From NCBI RefSeq assembly GCF_008704795.1, contig NZ_CP023690.1, forward strand, positions 4,598,501 to 4,662,500: a stretch of DNA of 64,000 nucleotides, read 5' to 3'. The notes below the pieces were generated by a model, which worked only from the letters and a program-made list of their open reading frames with translations, did no database searches and had not been told where the DNA came from. Made by a program: the position numbers and the translations under genes. This DNA comes from Streptomyces spectabilis (GTDB lineage: Bacteria; Actinomycetota; Actinomycetes; Streptomycetales; Streptomycetaceae). This document shows positions 1-7,364 of the stretch, piece by piece; the stretch's first letter is position 1, and every line of letters starts with the position of its first letter.

Positions 1-940
1 TCTCCTTGAAGGCCATCATCCAGTCGGCGACGCCCATCGTGGACTGGGCCTTGCCGTTGACGCCGGGCATGGGGACCATGCCGTACTTCAGGTGCTTCTT
101 GGCGGCCATCTGCATCAGCGTCGGGTGGCCGTTGAGCATGCCGACCTCGCCGCGCGTGAAGGCGGCGAAGGCCTCGGCGCGGTTGAGCTTGCCGGGCGGC
201 GTCGGCCCGGTCAGACCCTTGCCGACCAGCTCGTTCTTCAGCCAGTTGAACGTGGCGACGTTCTGCTTGGAGTCGAAGTCGTACGTGCCGACGTTGTCGG
301 TGTAGCCGCCGCCTCCGCTGAGCAGCCACTGGTAGGTCTCGGCCTGCGCCTCCTCCGGGCCGAGCGGCAGCGCGTACGGGATCTTCACGCCGCGCGCCTT
401 GAGCTTCTTCGCGGCGGCCTGGAGCTCGCTCCAGCTCTCCGGCGGGGTGACGCCGGCGCTCTTGAAGAGCTTCTCGTTGAAGAACAGCAGGCGCGTGGAC
501 GCGGCGAACGGCATGCCGTACTGAACGCGGTTGACGACGCCCGCCTTCGCCAGCGGCGCGAGGAAGTCGGCCTGGGTGGGGATGGAGAGCACGTCGTCGG
601 CGCTGTAGAGCTTGTCCTGCGCCGCGTAGTCCGCGTAGGCGCCGATCTGCGCGAGGTCGGGGGCCTCGCCGTCCGCGACCATCTCCTTGACCTTGCGGTC
701 GACGTCCGTCCAGGAGTACACGGCCACGTCGACCTTGATGCCCGGGTGTTCGTCCTCGAACTTCTCGGCAAGCGCGTCCCAGTATTTCTTGGAGCTGTTC
801 GCCGAGGAGTCGCCGTAGTCGGCGGCCACGAGCTTGAGGGTCACATCGCCCGATCCGCCCGATTCGCCGCACCCGGCGAGCAGCGCCGCCATGCTCAGTG
901 CGGCCACCGCCGCCGTAAGGCCTGTCACGCGCCGCTGCAC
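1..940 (-). CDS. ABC transporter sugar-binding lipoprotein (3' end outside window)
   Basis: Extracellular solute-binding protein of the carbohydrate ABC importer type, tethered to the outer face of the membrane. The GTG start at 940 is preceded by a GGGTGGGA ribosome site. The N-terminus is a lipoprotein signal ending in a L-A-G-C lipobox with Cys at about residue 24. The mature part has typical family 1 binding-protein text (D-V-D-R-K-V-K-E-M-V-A-D-G, then P-D-L-A-Q-I-G-A-Y-A-D-Y). The reading frame stays open to the window edge, so the C-terminus and the expected permease genes lie outside. It is divergent from the SIS/NagK/NagA genes, and a dre-like site lies between them, so N-acetyl amino sugars or their oligomers are the likely ligand (inference). 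MsiK, encoded further along this window, is the likely ATPase. Confidence 0.85.
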   Translation of the reverse strand, partial: MQRRVTGLTAAVAALSMAALLAGCGESGGSGDVTLKLVAADYGDSSANSSKKYWDALAEKFEDEHPGIKVDVAVYSWTDVDRKVKEMVADGEAPDLAQIGAYADYAAQDKLYSADDVLSIPTQADFLAPLAKAGVVNRVQYGMPFAASTRLLFFNEKLFKSAGVTPPESWSELQAAAKKLKARGVKIPYALPLGPEEAQAETYQWLLSGGGGYTDNVGTYDFDSKQNVATFNWLKNELVGKGLTGPTPPGKLNRAEAFAAFTRGEVGMLNGHPTLMQMAAKKHLKYGMVPMPGVNGKAQSTMGVADWMMAFKE

Positions 941-999
941 CGCTTTTTCCCACCCTTGCCGAGACGTACCGGAACGCGAGTCTCCCCCGCGTCAACACA

Positions 1000-1015
1000 C
1001 CAGGTCTACACCACC
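1000..1015. promoter_or_regulatory. dre-like DasR operator in divergent promoter
   Basis: CCAGGTCTACACCACC matches 12 of 16 positions of the DasR consensus (A,C/G)TGGTCTAGACCA(C/G)T. It lies between the sugar-binding lipoprotein (start 940, minus) and the SIS gene (start 1119, plus), where one operator could control both. The match is by eye; binding is inferred. Confidence 0.55.
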
Positions 1016-1118
1016 CGAGTATCACTTCTGCAACGGCGGTCACCCATTGCCGGGCCGGTGGTCCTGCTGCTAAGCACTGCTCCGGCACAACTCCCGCACC
1101 GGCAAGGAGCCTTGGCAC

Positions 1119-2012
1119 ATGTCGCGTACCGCAAATGAGATAGCCACCCAGCCCGACTGCTGGCGGCGGGCCGCCGAGGGCGCCGCGGCCTTCGCGGGAC
1201 TTCCCGAGCCGGGCGAGCGGGTCGCCGTGACCGGGTGCGGCACCTCGTGGTTCATGGCGCTCGCGTACGCGGCGCTGCGGGAGGCCGCCGGGCAGGGCGA
1301 GACGGACGCGTTCGCGGCGTCGGAGTTCCCCACCGGGCGGCGCTACGACCGGGTGGTGGCGATCACCCGGTCCGGCACGACGACGGAGGTGCTCGACCTG
1401 CTCCGGCAGGTGCGGTCCGCCGTGCCGACGCTGGCCCTGACCGCCGACCCGAAGACGCCCGTCATGGACGCCGCCGCCGCGGTGGCCGTCCTGGACTGGG
1501 CGGACGAGGAGTCGGTCGTGCAGACCCGGTTCGCGACCACCGCGCTCGCCTTCCTGCGGGCCGGGCTCGGCGCGGTCCCGGGCGTCAAGCCGGTCGCGGA
1601 GGCGGCGGCCGACGCCGAGCGCACCGTCGCCGAGCCGCTGCCGGATGCGGTGGTCGCGGCCGAGCAGTGGACCTTCCTCGGCCGCGGCTGGACGTACGGG
1701 CTCGCCCTGGAGGCGGGCCTGAAGATGCGGGAGGCCGCGGGGGCGTGGACGGAGGCGTATCCGGCCATGGAGTACCGGCACGGGCCGATCTCCATCACGG
1801 CCCCTGCCCGCGTCGCGTGGATGTTCGGGGCGCTGCCGGACGGCCTCGCGGAGGACGTCGCCCGCGTCGGCGGCGAGCTCGTGGCGCGCACCGACGTCGA
1901 CCCGCTCGCCGACCTGATCCGCGCCCAGCGCCTGGCCGTGCGTCTCGCCGAGGACCGGGGGCAGGACCCGGACCGCCCGCGCAATCTGACCCGGAGCGTG
2001 GTCCTGAAGTAG
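1119..2012 (+). CDS. SIS-domain sugar isomerase/deaminase (GlmS isomerase-like, NagB-II type)
   Basis: 297 aa with two SIS folds resembling the isomerase half of glucosamine-6-phosphate synthase without the glutaminase domain. Visible signatures are G-C-G-T-S in the first domain, S-G-T-T-T-E phosphate-binding motif, E-Y-R-H-G-P carrying the conserved ring-opening His, and a C-terminal D-P-D-R-P-R-N-L-T-R-S-V tail as in GlmS. Stand-alone proteins of this kind can be amino-sugar-6-phosphate deaminases (NagB-II, AgaS). Position directly before nagK-nagA supports deamination or isomerisation of GlcN-6-P or GalN-6-P in the cytoplasm. The substrate cannot be decided from sequence. ATG start at 1119, with AAGGAG about 12 bases upstream. 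Confidence 0.75.
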   Translation: MSRTANEIATQPDCWRRAAEGAAAFAGLPEPGERVAVTGCGTSWFMALAYAALREAAGQGETDAFAASEFPTGRRYDRVVAITRSGTTTEVLDLLRQVRSAVPTLALTADPKTPVMDAAAAVAVLDWADEESVVQTRFATTALAFLRAGLGAVPGVKPVAEAAADAERTVAEPLPDAVVAAEQWTFLGRGWTYGLALEAGLKMREAAGAWTEAYPAMEYRHGPISITAPARVAWMFGALPDGLAEDVARVGGELVARTDVDPLADLIRAQRLAVRLAEDRGQDPDRPRNLTRSVVLK

Positions 2013-2040
2013 CCGGGGTCCGGTCGGGGACGGTGCGCAC

Positions 2041-2056
2041 ACTGGACTAGACCTCT
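2041..2056. promoter_or_regulatory. dre-like DasR operator upstream of nagK
   Basis: ACTGGACTAGACCTCT matches 14 of 16 positions of the DasR (GntR family) consensus. It ends 27 bases before the nagK GTG, so it would sit over the promoter or transcription start. The first 13 bases are identical to the site upstream of msiK at 26269. Confidence 0.75.
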
Positions 2057-2083
2057 TGTGGGGTCACACGCGACACTGTCCCC

Positions 2084-3082
2084 GTGAGACATGTCATCGC
2101 CCTGGACGTGGGCGGCACCGGAATGAAGGCCGCCCTGGTCGGGGCGGACGGCACGCTGCTGCACGAGGCGCGCCGTCCCACGGGGCGTGAGCGCGGCCCG
2201 GACGCCGTGGTCGAGTCGATCCTGGACTTCGCGGCGGAGCTGCGCGCCCACGGCGCGGCCCACCTCGGCGAGAGCGCCGCCGCGGCGGGCGTCGCGGTCC
2301 CCGGCATCGTCGACGCCGAGCGCGGCGTCGCCGTCTACGCGGCGAACCTCGGCTGGTCCGACGTGCCCCTGCGCGACCTGCTCAGCGCCCGGCTCGGCTC
2401 CATCCCCGTGACGCTCGGCCACGACGTGCGCACCGGCGGCCTCGCCGAAGGCCGCCTCGGCGCGGGCCGGAGCGCGGCGCGCTTCCTGTTCGTGCCGCTC
2501 GGCACCGGCATCGCGGGCGCCATCGGCATCAACGGCGTCATCGAGCCCGGCGCGCACGGCTCGGCGGGCGAGATCGGCCACATCGTCGTCCGGCCCGGCG
2601 GCCCGCCCTGCGGCTGCGGCCAGCGCGGCTGTCTGGAGCGGCTCGCCTCCGCGTCCGCCGTCAGCAAGGCGTGGGCCGAGGCGAGCGGCGACCCGGGCGC
2701 GGACGCCGCGGACTGCGCCAAGGCGGTGCGCTCCGGCGACCCGCGCGCGGTCGAGGTGTGGCAGCACGCCGTGGACGCGCTCGCCGACGGCCTGTTGACG
2801 GCCCTCACCCTCCTGGACCCCGACACGCTCATCGTCGGCGGCGGCCTCGCGGAGGCCGGAGACACCCTGTTCACCCCGCTGCGCGAGGCGGTCGCGGACC
2901 GCGTGGTGCAGTTCCAGACGCTGCCCGAGATCGTCCCCGCGGTGCTCGGCGACGCCGCGGGCTGCCTCGGCGCGGGCCTGCTCGCGTGGGACCTGCTCAC
3001 GCCCGAGGGCCCGCGTACCGATACACCGATCACCACCCCGACCCACTCCCCCACCGACGCACCCCCGGAGGTATCCACCTGA
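2084..3082 (+). CDS. nagK: N-acetylglucosamine kinase, ROK family
   Basis: 332 aa ROK-family cytoplasmic sugar kinase that phosphorylates N-acetylglucosamine (or a related hexosamine) to the 6-phosphate. Seen: N-terminal ATP motif D-V-G-G-T-G-M-K (residues 6-13), the sugar-binding G-E-I-G-H segment and the ROK zinc motif C-G-C-G-Q-R-G-C-L-E at about residue 176. GTG start at 2084. The stop overlaps the nagA start by one base (TGATG), so the two are translationally coupled. The dre-like site just upstream indicates DasR control. S. coelicolor SCO4285 (NagK), next to nagA, is the remembered counterpart. Confidence 0.85.
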   Translation: MRHVIALDVGGTGMKAALVGADGTLLHEARRPTGRERGPDAVVESILDFAAELRAHGAAHLGESAAAAGVAVPGIVDAERGVAVYAANLGWSDVPLRDLLSARLGSIPVTLGHDVRTGGLAEGRLGAGRSAARFLFVPLGTGIAGAIGINGVIEPGAHGSAGEIGHIVVRPGGPPCGCGQRGCLERLASASAVSKAWAEASGDPGADAADCAKAVRSGDPRAVEVWQHAVDALADGLLTALTLLDPDTLIVGGGLAEAGDTLFTPLREAVADRVVQFQTLPEIVPAVLGDAAGCLGAGLLAWDLLTPEGPRTDTPITTPTHSPTDAPPEVST

Positions 3083-4260
3083 TGGCCACTAGCAAGGTTC
3101 TCGCCGGTGCCCGGGTGGTCCTGCCCACCGGGACCGTGTCCGGCGGCCGCGTCATCGTGGACGGCACGCGCATCGCCGAAGGGGGCACCTCCCTGCTCGA
3201 GCGAAGCCGAGAGCTTGGGGGAGCTCCCGCGGACGCGGAGACACTCGATCTGGCCGGCCACTGGCTGGTCCCCGGCTTCGTGGACATGCACAACCACGGC
3301 GGCGGCGGCGCCTCCTTCACCAACGGCACCGTCGAGGACATCCTGCACGGCATCCACACCCACCGCCTGCACGGCACCACCACCCTCGTCGCCTCCACGG
3401 TCACCGGCGAGATGGACGCCCTCGCGCAGCGCGCGGGCCTGCTCAGCGAGCTGGCCGAGCAGGGCGAGATCGCGGGCGTCCACTTCGAGGGACCGTTCAT
3501 CTCGCCGTGCCGCAAGGGCGCCCACAGCGAGTCCCTGCTGCGCCACCCGGACCCGGCGGAGGTCCGCAAGCTGCTCGACGCGGCCCGCGGCCAGGCCAAG
3601 ATGGTCACCCTCGCCACCGAACTGCCCGGCGGCATCGACTCCGTGCGCCTCCTCGCCGAGCACGGCGTGATCGCCGCGATCGGCCACACCGACGCGACGT
3701 ACGAGCAGACCGCGGCGGCCGTCGACGCGGGCGCCACCGTGGCCACGCACCTGTACAACGCGATGCCGGGGCTCGGCCACCGCGCGCCGGGGCCCATCGC
3801 CGCGCTCCTGGAGGACGAGCGGGTCACCGTCGAGCTGATCGACGACGGCACGCATCTGCACCCCGCCGCCTTCCAGCTGGCCTTCCACCGCGCGGGCGCC
3901 GACCGCGTCGCGCTCATCACGGACGCGATGGACGCGGCGGGCTTCGGCGACGGCACCTACCACCTCGGCCCGCTGGAGGTCGTGGTGTCGGACGGCGTCG
4001 CGCGGCTCGCCGAGGGCGGCGCCATCGCGGGTTCTACTCTGACTCTGGATAGAGCGTTCCAACGCGCGGTGACTGTGGACGGGCTGCCCGTCGAGGACGT
4101 CGTCACCGCGATCTCCGTGACCCCGGCGAAGGTGCTCGGCCTCTACGACCGGGTCGGCTCCCTGGAGCCCGGCAAGGACGCCGATCTCGTGGTCCTGGAC
4201 GCGGACTTCGCGCTCAAGGGCGTGCTCCGCAAGGGCGAGTGGATCGTCGACCCGAGGTGA
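3082..4260 (+). CDS. nagA: N-acetylglucosamine-6-phosphate deacetylase
   Basis: 392 aa amidohydrolase that converts GlcNAc-6-P to GlcN-6-P plus acetate; GlcN-6-P is the DasR effector. Metal and catalytic residues visible: D68-M-H70-N-H72, E136 in H-F-E-G-P-F, H202 in G-H-T-D-A-T, H223 in T-H-L-Y-N-A-M and catalytic D281 in I-T-D-A-M-D. The ATG at 3082 overlaps the nagK stop; the GGAGGT ribosome site at 3067 lies inside nagK. Residues about 37-50 (S-L-L-E-R-S-R-E-L-G-G-A-P-A) are encoded by a palindromic repeat and look like an in-frame insertion before the metal site (see repeat entry). Downstream is a strong terminator at 4295. Confidence 0.93.
   Translation: MATSKVLAGARVVLPTGTVSGGRVIVDGTRIAEGGTSLLERSRELGGAPADAETLDLAGHWLVPGFVDMHNHGGGGASFTNGTVEDILHGIHTHRLHGTTTLVASTVTGEMDALAQRAGLLSELAEQGEIAGVHFEGPFISPCRKGAHSESLLRHPDPAEVRKLLDAARGQAKMVTLATELPGGIDSVRLLAEHGVIAAIGHTDATYEQTAAAVDAGATVATHLYNAMPGLGHRAPGPIAALLEDERVTVELIDDGTHLHPAAFQLAFHRAGADRVALITDAMDAAGFGDGTYHLGPLEVVVSDGVARLAEGGAIAGSTLTLDRAFQRAVTVDGLPVEDVVTAISVTPAKVLGLYDRVGSLEPGKDADLVVLDADFALKGVLRKGEWIVDPR
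3188..3229. repeat. Palindromic Streptomyces repeat inserted in frame in nagA
   Basis: The core CTCGAGCGAAGCCGAGAG is flanked by complementary arms CTCCC and GGGAG, giving an imperfect hairpin. I recognise this core as a short interspersed palindrome seen many times between Streptomyces genes. Here it lies inside a coding sequence and is translated as an Arg/Glu/Leu-rich stretch. Confidence 0.65.
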
Positions 4261-4294
4261 GGCGCGCGCGGTCGCGCGCGATCCCTTCGCAGTG

Positions 4295-4335
4295 AGGCGG
4301 TTGGCCCCGAGGTCTGGGCCAACCGCCTTCTTTTT
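4295..4335 (+). terminator. Rho-independent terminator after nagA
   Basis: Inverted repeat GGCGGTTGGCCC ... GGGCCAACCGCC followed by TTCTTTTT. The T-run is unusual for this GC-rich sequence, so termination between nagA and the next kinase gene is likely. Confidence 0.9.
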
Positions 4336-4383
4336 GGCATGATCAGGCCCCGAAAGCCATAGGCGGACCTCGGGGGTGAAGCA

Positions 4384-5319
4384 GTGATCGTCACGGTCAC
4401 GCTCAACGCCGCCCTCGACCTCACCTATCGCGTCCCGTCCCTCACGCCCCACACCACCCACCGCGTCACCGAGGTGTCCGAACGCGCGGGCGGCAAGGGC
4501 GTGAACGTGGCGCGGGTGCTCGCCGCACTCGGCCACACGGTGACGGTGACCGGCTTCGCGGGCGGCGCCACCGGGCGCACCCTGCGCGAGCACCTCACCC
4601 GCACCTCCGGCCTGGTGGACGCGCTGCGCCCCGTCGAGGGCGCGACCCGCCGCACCCTGGCCGTCGTCGACGCCCGTACTGGCGACACGACACAGCTCAA
4701 CGAGCCGGGCCCGTCCGTGTCGTCCGCCGAGTGGTCCGGATTCCTCGCCGCGTACGAGGAGTTGGTGGGCGGCTCCGGCGTCACGGCGGTGGCCCTGTGC
4801 GGCAGCCTGCCGCCGGGCGTCCCGGTCGGCGCGTACGCCCTGCTCGTGCGCGCGGCACGGGCCGCGCGCGTCCCGGTGCTGCTCGACACCAGCGGCGAAC
4901 CCCTGCGCCGCGGTGTCGCCGCCCGCCCCGACCTCGTCAAGCCGAACGCCGAGGAACTCGCCGAACTCACCGGCGCCCACGAGCCGTCCCGGGCCACCCG
5001 TGACGCCCGCCGCAGGGGCGCGCACGCGGTCGTCGCCTCGCTCGGCGCCGAAGGCCTGCTCGCCGTCACCCCCGAGGGCACCTGGCGGGCGACGCCGCCC
5101 GCCGCCGTGCGCGGCAACCCGACGGGCGCGGGCGACTCGGCGGTCGCGGGCCTGCTCTCCGGGCTCGTGGAGGGCCTCCACTGGCCGGACCGGCTCGCCC
5201 GCGCGGTGGCCCTCTCGGCGGCGACCGTGGCGGCCCCGGCCGCGGGCGAGTTCGACCGGTCGGTGTACGACGACGTACTGCCGAAGGTCACGGTGAGCGG
5301 CAAGGCGTCGGCCGCGTAA
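4384..5319 (+). CDS. PfkB-family sugar-phosphate kinase (1-phosphofructokinase / tagatose-6-phosphate kinase type)
   Basis: 311 aa PfkB (ribokinase superfamily) kinase. It begins V-T-L-N-A-A-L-D, the hallmark of the 1-phosphofructokinase/tagatose-6-P kinase branch, followed by G-G-K-G-V-N-V-A-R (about residue 36) and the C-terminal catalytic G-N-P-T-G-A-G-D-S (residues 244-252; Asp is the catalytic base). GTG start at 4384 behind GGGGTGAAG. It sits between nagA and a class II aldolase, so fructose-6-P, fructose-1-P or tagatose-6-P are the candidate substrates, giving a bisphosphate for the next enzyme. Sequence alone does not separate these. Confidence 0.85.
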   Translation: MIVTVTLNAALDLTYRVPSLTPHTTHRVTEVSERAGGKGVNVARVLAALGHTVTVTGFAGGATGRTLREHLTRTSGLVDALRPVEGATRRTLAVVDARTGDTTQLNEPGPSVSSAEWSGFLAAYEELVGGSGVTAVALCGSLPPGVPVGAYALLVRAARAARVPVLLDTSGEPLRRGVAARPDLVKPNAEELAELTGAHEPSRATRDARRRGAHAVVASLGAEGLLAVTPEGTWRATPPAAVRGNPTGAGDSAVAGLLSGLVEGLHWPDRLARAVALSAATVAAPAAGEFDRSVYDDVLPKVTVSGKASAA

Positions 5320-5379
5320 CGGGGTCGGCGACACCGGGTTGGGCGATACGGGCCGCGCGTGCCCGGGAATGAGGGCACC

Positions 5380-6228
5380 ATGCCACTGATCACCACCGGC
5401 GAACTGATCGGCCGGGCCCGCGCCGAGGGGCGCGGCCTCGCCGCCTTCAACGTCATCACCCTGGAGCACGCGGAGGCCGTCGCACTCGGCGCGGAGCGCG
5501 CGGGCCGCGCGGCCGTGCTCCAGATATCCGAGAACGCGGTGCGCTTCCACGGCGGTGACCTCACCCCGATCGCCCAGGCCGCGGCGGCCGTCGCCCGCGC
5601 CTCGGCGGCGCCCCTGTCCCTGCACCTGGACCACGTCACGGACGTGGACCTGCTGCGGGCCGCGCACCCCGAGGGCTTCAGCTCCGTCATGTTCGACGCG
5701 TCGAATCTGCCGTACGCGGAGAACGTCAAGGCCACCGCGGACGCGGTGCGTTGGGGCCACGAGCGGGACATCTGGGTCGAGGCCGAGCTGGGCCGGGTCG
5801 GCGGCAAGGAGGGCGAGGCACCCCTCGACGCGCACGCGCCCGGGGTGCGCACGGACCCGGACGAGGCCGCCGCGTACGTCGCCGACACCGGGGTCGACTC
5901 GCTCGCCGTCGCGGTCGGCTCCAGTCACGCCATGACGTCGCGCACGGCGTCCCTGGACCACGAGTTGATCCGCGCCCTGCGCGCGCGGGTGCCCGTGCCG
6001 CTGGTCCTGCACGGGTCGAGCGGCGTGCCCGACGCGGAGATCCGCGCGGCGCTGGCCGCGGGCGTGGTCAAGGTGAACGTGGGCACGGCCCTGAACACCG
6101 GCTTCACCGGGGCGGTGCGCCACTTCCTGACGGAGGACACGGCAACGGTGGACCCCCGCAAGTACCTGACCCCTGCCCGGGAAGCGATGGCGGAGGTAGT
6201 CACCCACTTCCTCCAGCTGACCGGCTGA
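5380..6228 (+). CDS. Class II ketose-bisphosphate aldolase
   Basis: 282 aa zinc-dependent class II aldolase (fructose- or tagatose-1,6-bisphosphate type) cleaving a ketose bisphosphate to dihydroxyacetone phosphate and glyceraldehyde-3-P. Seen: H82-L-D84-H85 (Asp catalytic, His zinc ligand), V-E-A-E-L-G, H183 in G-S-S-H-A-M and H211 in L-H-G-S-S-G, then the phosphate-binding V-N-V-G-T. I chose ATG 5380, behind ATGAGGG, over GTG 5359. It follows the PfkB kinase by 60 bases and is probably co-transcribed with it. Shorter than the housekeeping FbaA (about 340 aa), as expected for GatY/KbaY-like enzymes. Confidence 0.85.
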   Translation: MPLITTGELIGRARAEGRGLAAFNVITLEHAEAVALGAERAGRAAVLQISENAVRFHGGDLTPIAQAAAAVARASAAPLSLHLDHVTDVDLLRAAHPEGFSSVMFDASNLPYAENVKATADAVRWGHERDIWVEAELGRVGGKEGEAPLDAHAPGVRTDPDEAAAYVADTGVDSLAVAVGSSHAMTSRTASLDHELIRALRARVPVPLVLHGSSGVPDAEIRAALAAGVVKVNVGTALNTGFTGAVRHFLTEDTATVDPRKYLTPAREAMAEVVTHFLQLTG

Positions 6229-6238
6229 CAGCAAGCCG

Positions 6239-6284
6239 ATCAGCCCGTCCGGCGCTTGAGGACGAGGCGCGAAGCGCCGTAAAG
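6239..6284. repeat. Streptomyces intergenic palindromic repeat
   Basis: The stretch containing CAGCCCGTCCGGCGCTTGAG, then GACGAGGCGC-GAA-GCGCC, is recognisable as a very common Streptomyces intergenic repeat. It lies between the convergent aldolase and the CBM-like gene and ends in a GGCGC/GCGCC hairpin that may serve as a bidirectional terminator. Confidence 0.65.
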
Positions 6285-6286
6285 GG

Positions 6287-7264
6287 TCAGTCCTTGACGT
6301 GGCCCGCCTTCAGCCACATCTGGTCGAGGTTCGCGTCGCACTTGTCGCCCTGCTGACAGGACACGGAGATCGTGTTCGTGCCCTTGTTCAGCTGCACGAA
6401 CGCGAACGTTTTCGTCCAGCCCTTGTCCCAGGCACCTTCCTCGGCGTGCGCGAAGTTGTCCATGTTGAGCTTGCGCTCGGACGCCGTGCCGTTGATCACG
6501 AGCGTGGTCTCGGCCGCCTTGCCGGGCACGCCGTAGCCGACGAAGACCGTGTACGCGCCGTCCTTGGGGACGCCGTTGACGGTCCAGGTCACCTGCGCGC
6601 CGACCTTGTTGAGCCCGGCCACGTACACGCCGCCCGCGGACTTGGCGCCTTCGATGTCGGACGCGGTGGTGGTGCCGCCCTCCAGCTTGAGGGCCTTGGC
6701 GTCGGCTTCGGGCAGCTCGGCCTTCTTGTCCGGCTTGTCCTTGTCCTTGGACGCGCTGGGGCTCGGGTCGCTCGACTCGCTCTGCCGCTGCGAGGGACCG
6801 GCCTTGTTGTCGCCGCCCTCGTCGTCGCCGCCGGTGAGCATGGCCGCGCCGATGCCGAGCGACACCACGGCGACGACCGCGATCGCGCCGATCAGCAGGC
6901 CCTTGGTGTTGGGCCCGCGGCCGCGCCCGGCCGGGGGCGCGGGCGGCGCCTGGCGGATGGGGGCCGTGGCGCCGGGCTGGGCCTCGGGGGCCGTGTAGTG
7001 CGCGCTGGGCTGGCCGTGGGGCTGCTGCGGGGGGTAGCCGTAGCCGCCCTGCGCCGGGGGCTGGTGCGCCTGCTGCCCGTACTGCCGCTCGCCCACCGGG
7101 CGCACCTGGTGGTACGAGGACCGGGGCCCGGGGTAGCCGTAACCGCCGCCCCCGGGGGGCGGGGTGGCACCGGCCGCCTGGCCGTCGGCGTACAGATAGC
7201 CGAACGGGTCGTCGTCGCCCTGTGGCGCGTTCGGCGTCTGCTCGCCGTTGTTGCCGGGCGTCAT
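6287..7264 (-). CDS. Membrane-anchored carbohydrate-binding-module protein
   Basis: 325 aa. Residues 1-115 are a Pro/Gly/Gln/Tyr-rich cytoplasmic tail. One transmembrane segment follows (G-L-L-I-G-A-I-A-V-V-A-V-V-S-L-G), then a Ser/Asp/Lys linker, then a C-terminal beta-sandwich of about 140 aa resembling CBM6/CBM35-type modules (K-L-E-G-G start, W-T-V-N-G-V-P-K-D-G-A-Y, closing L-D-Q-M-W-L). It probably binds a carbohydrate outside the cell. The ATG at 7264 has GAGGGAG ten bases upstream; further upstream in-frame sequence is not needed. No enzyme residues are seen. Its own promoter lies in the 100 bases before cdgB's stop. Confidence 0.7.
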   Translation of the reverse strand: MTPGNNGEQTPNAPQGDDDPFGYLYADGQAAGATPPPGGGGYGYPGPRSSYHQVRPVGERQYGQQAHQPPAQGGYGYPPQQPHGQPSAHYTAPEAQPGATAPIRQAPPAPPAGRGRGPNTKGLLIGAIAVVAVVSLGIGAAMLTGGDDEGGDNKAGPSQRQSESSDPSPSASKDKDKPDKKAELPEADAKALKLEGGTTTASDIEGAKSAGGVYVAGLNKVGAQVTWTVNGVPKDGAYTVFVGYGVPGKAAETTLVINGTASERKLNMDNFAHAEEGAWDKGWTKTFAFVQLNKGTNTISVSCQQGDKCDANLDQMWLKAGHVKD

Positions 7265-7364
7265 TCGCAGGTCACTCCCTCGCATCGCGGATGCGGGCGA
7301 GCCTACCCGCTCCACGCGACCGCCCAAGGTGTCGTTGGCCTCAATCCCGTTCCCGGCGCGGGGC

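Noticed and set aside
1343..6234. Very long minus-strand open frames across the amino-sugar genes (567 and 1299 aa)
   Set aside because: They are antisense shadows of nagK, nagA, pfkB and the aldolase; Arg/Ala/Gly-rich text with no recognisable domain, while the plus-strand proteins are well conserved.
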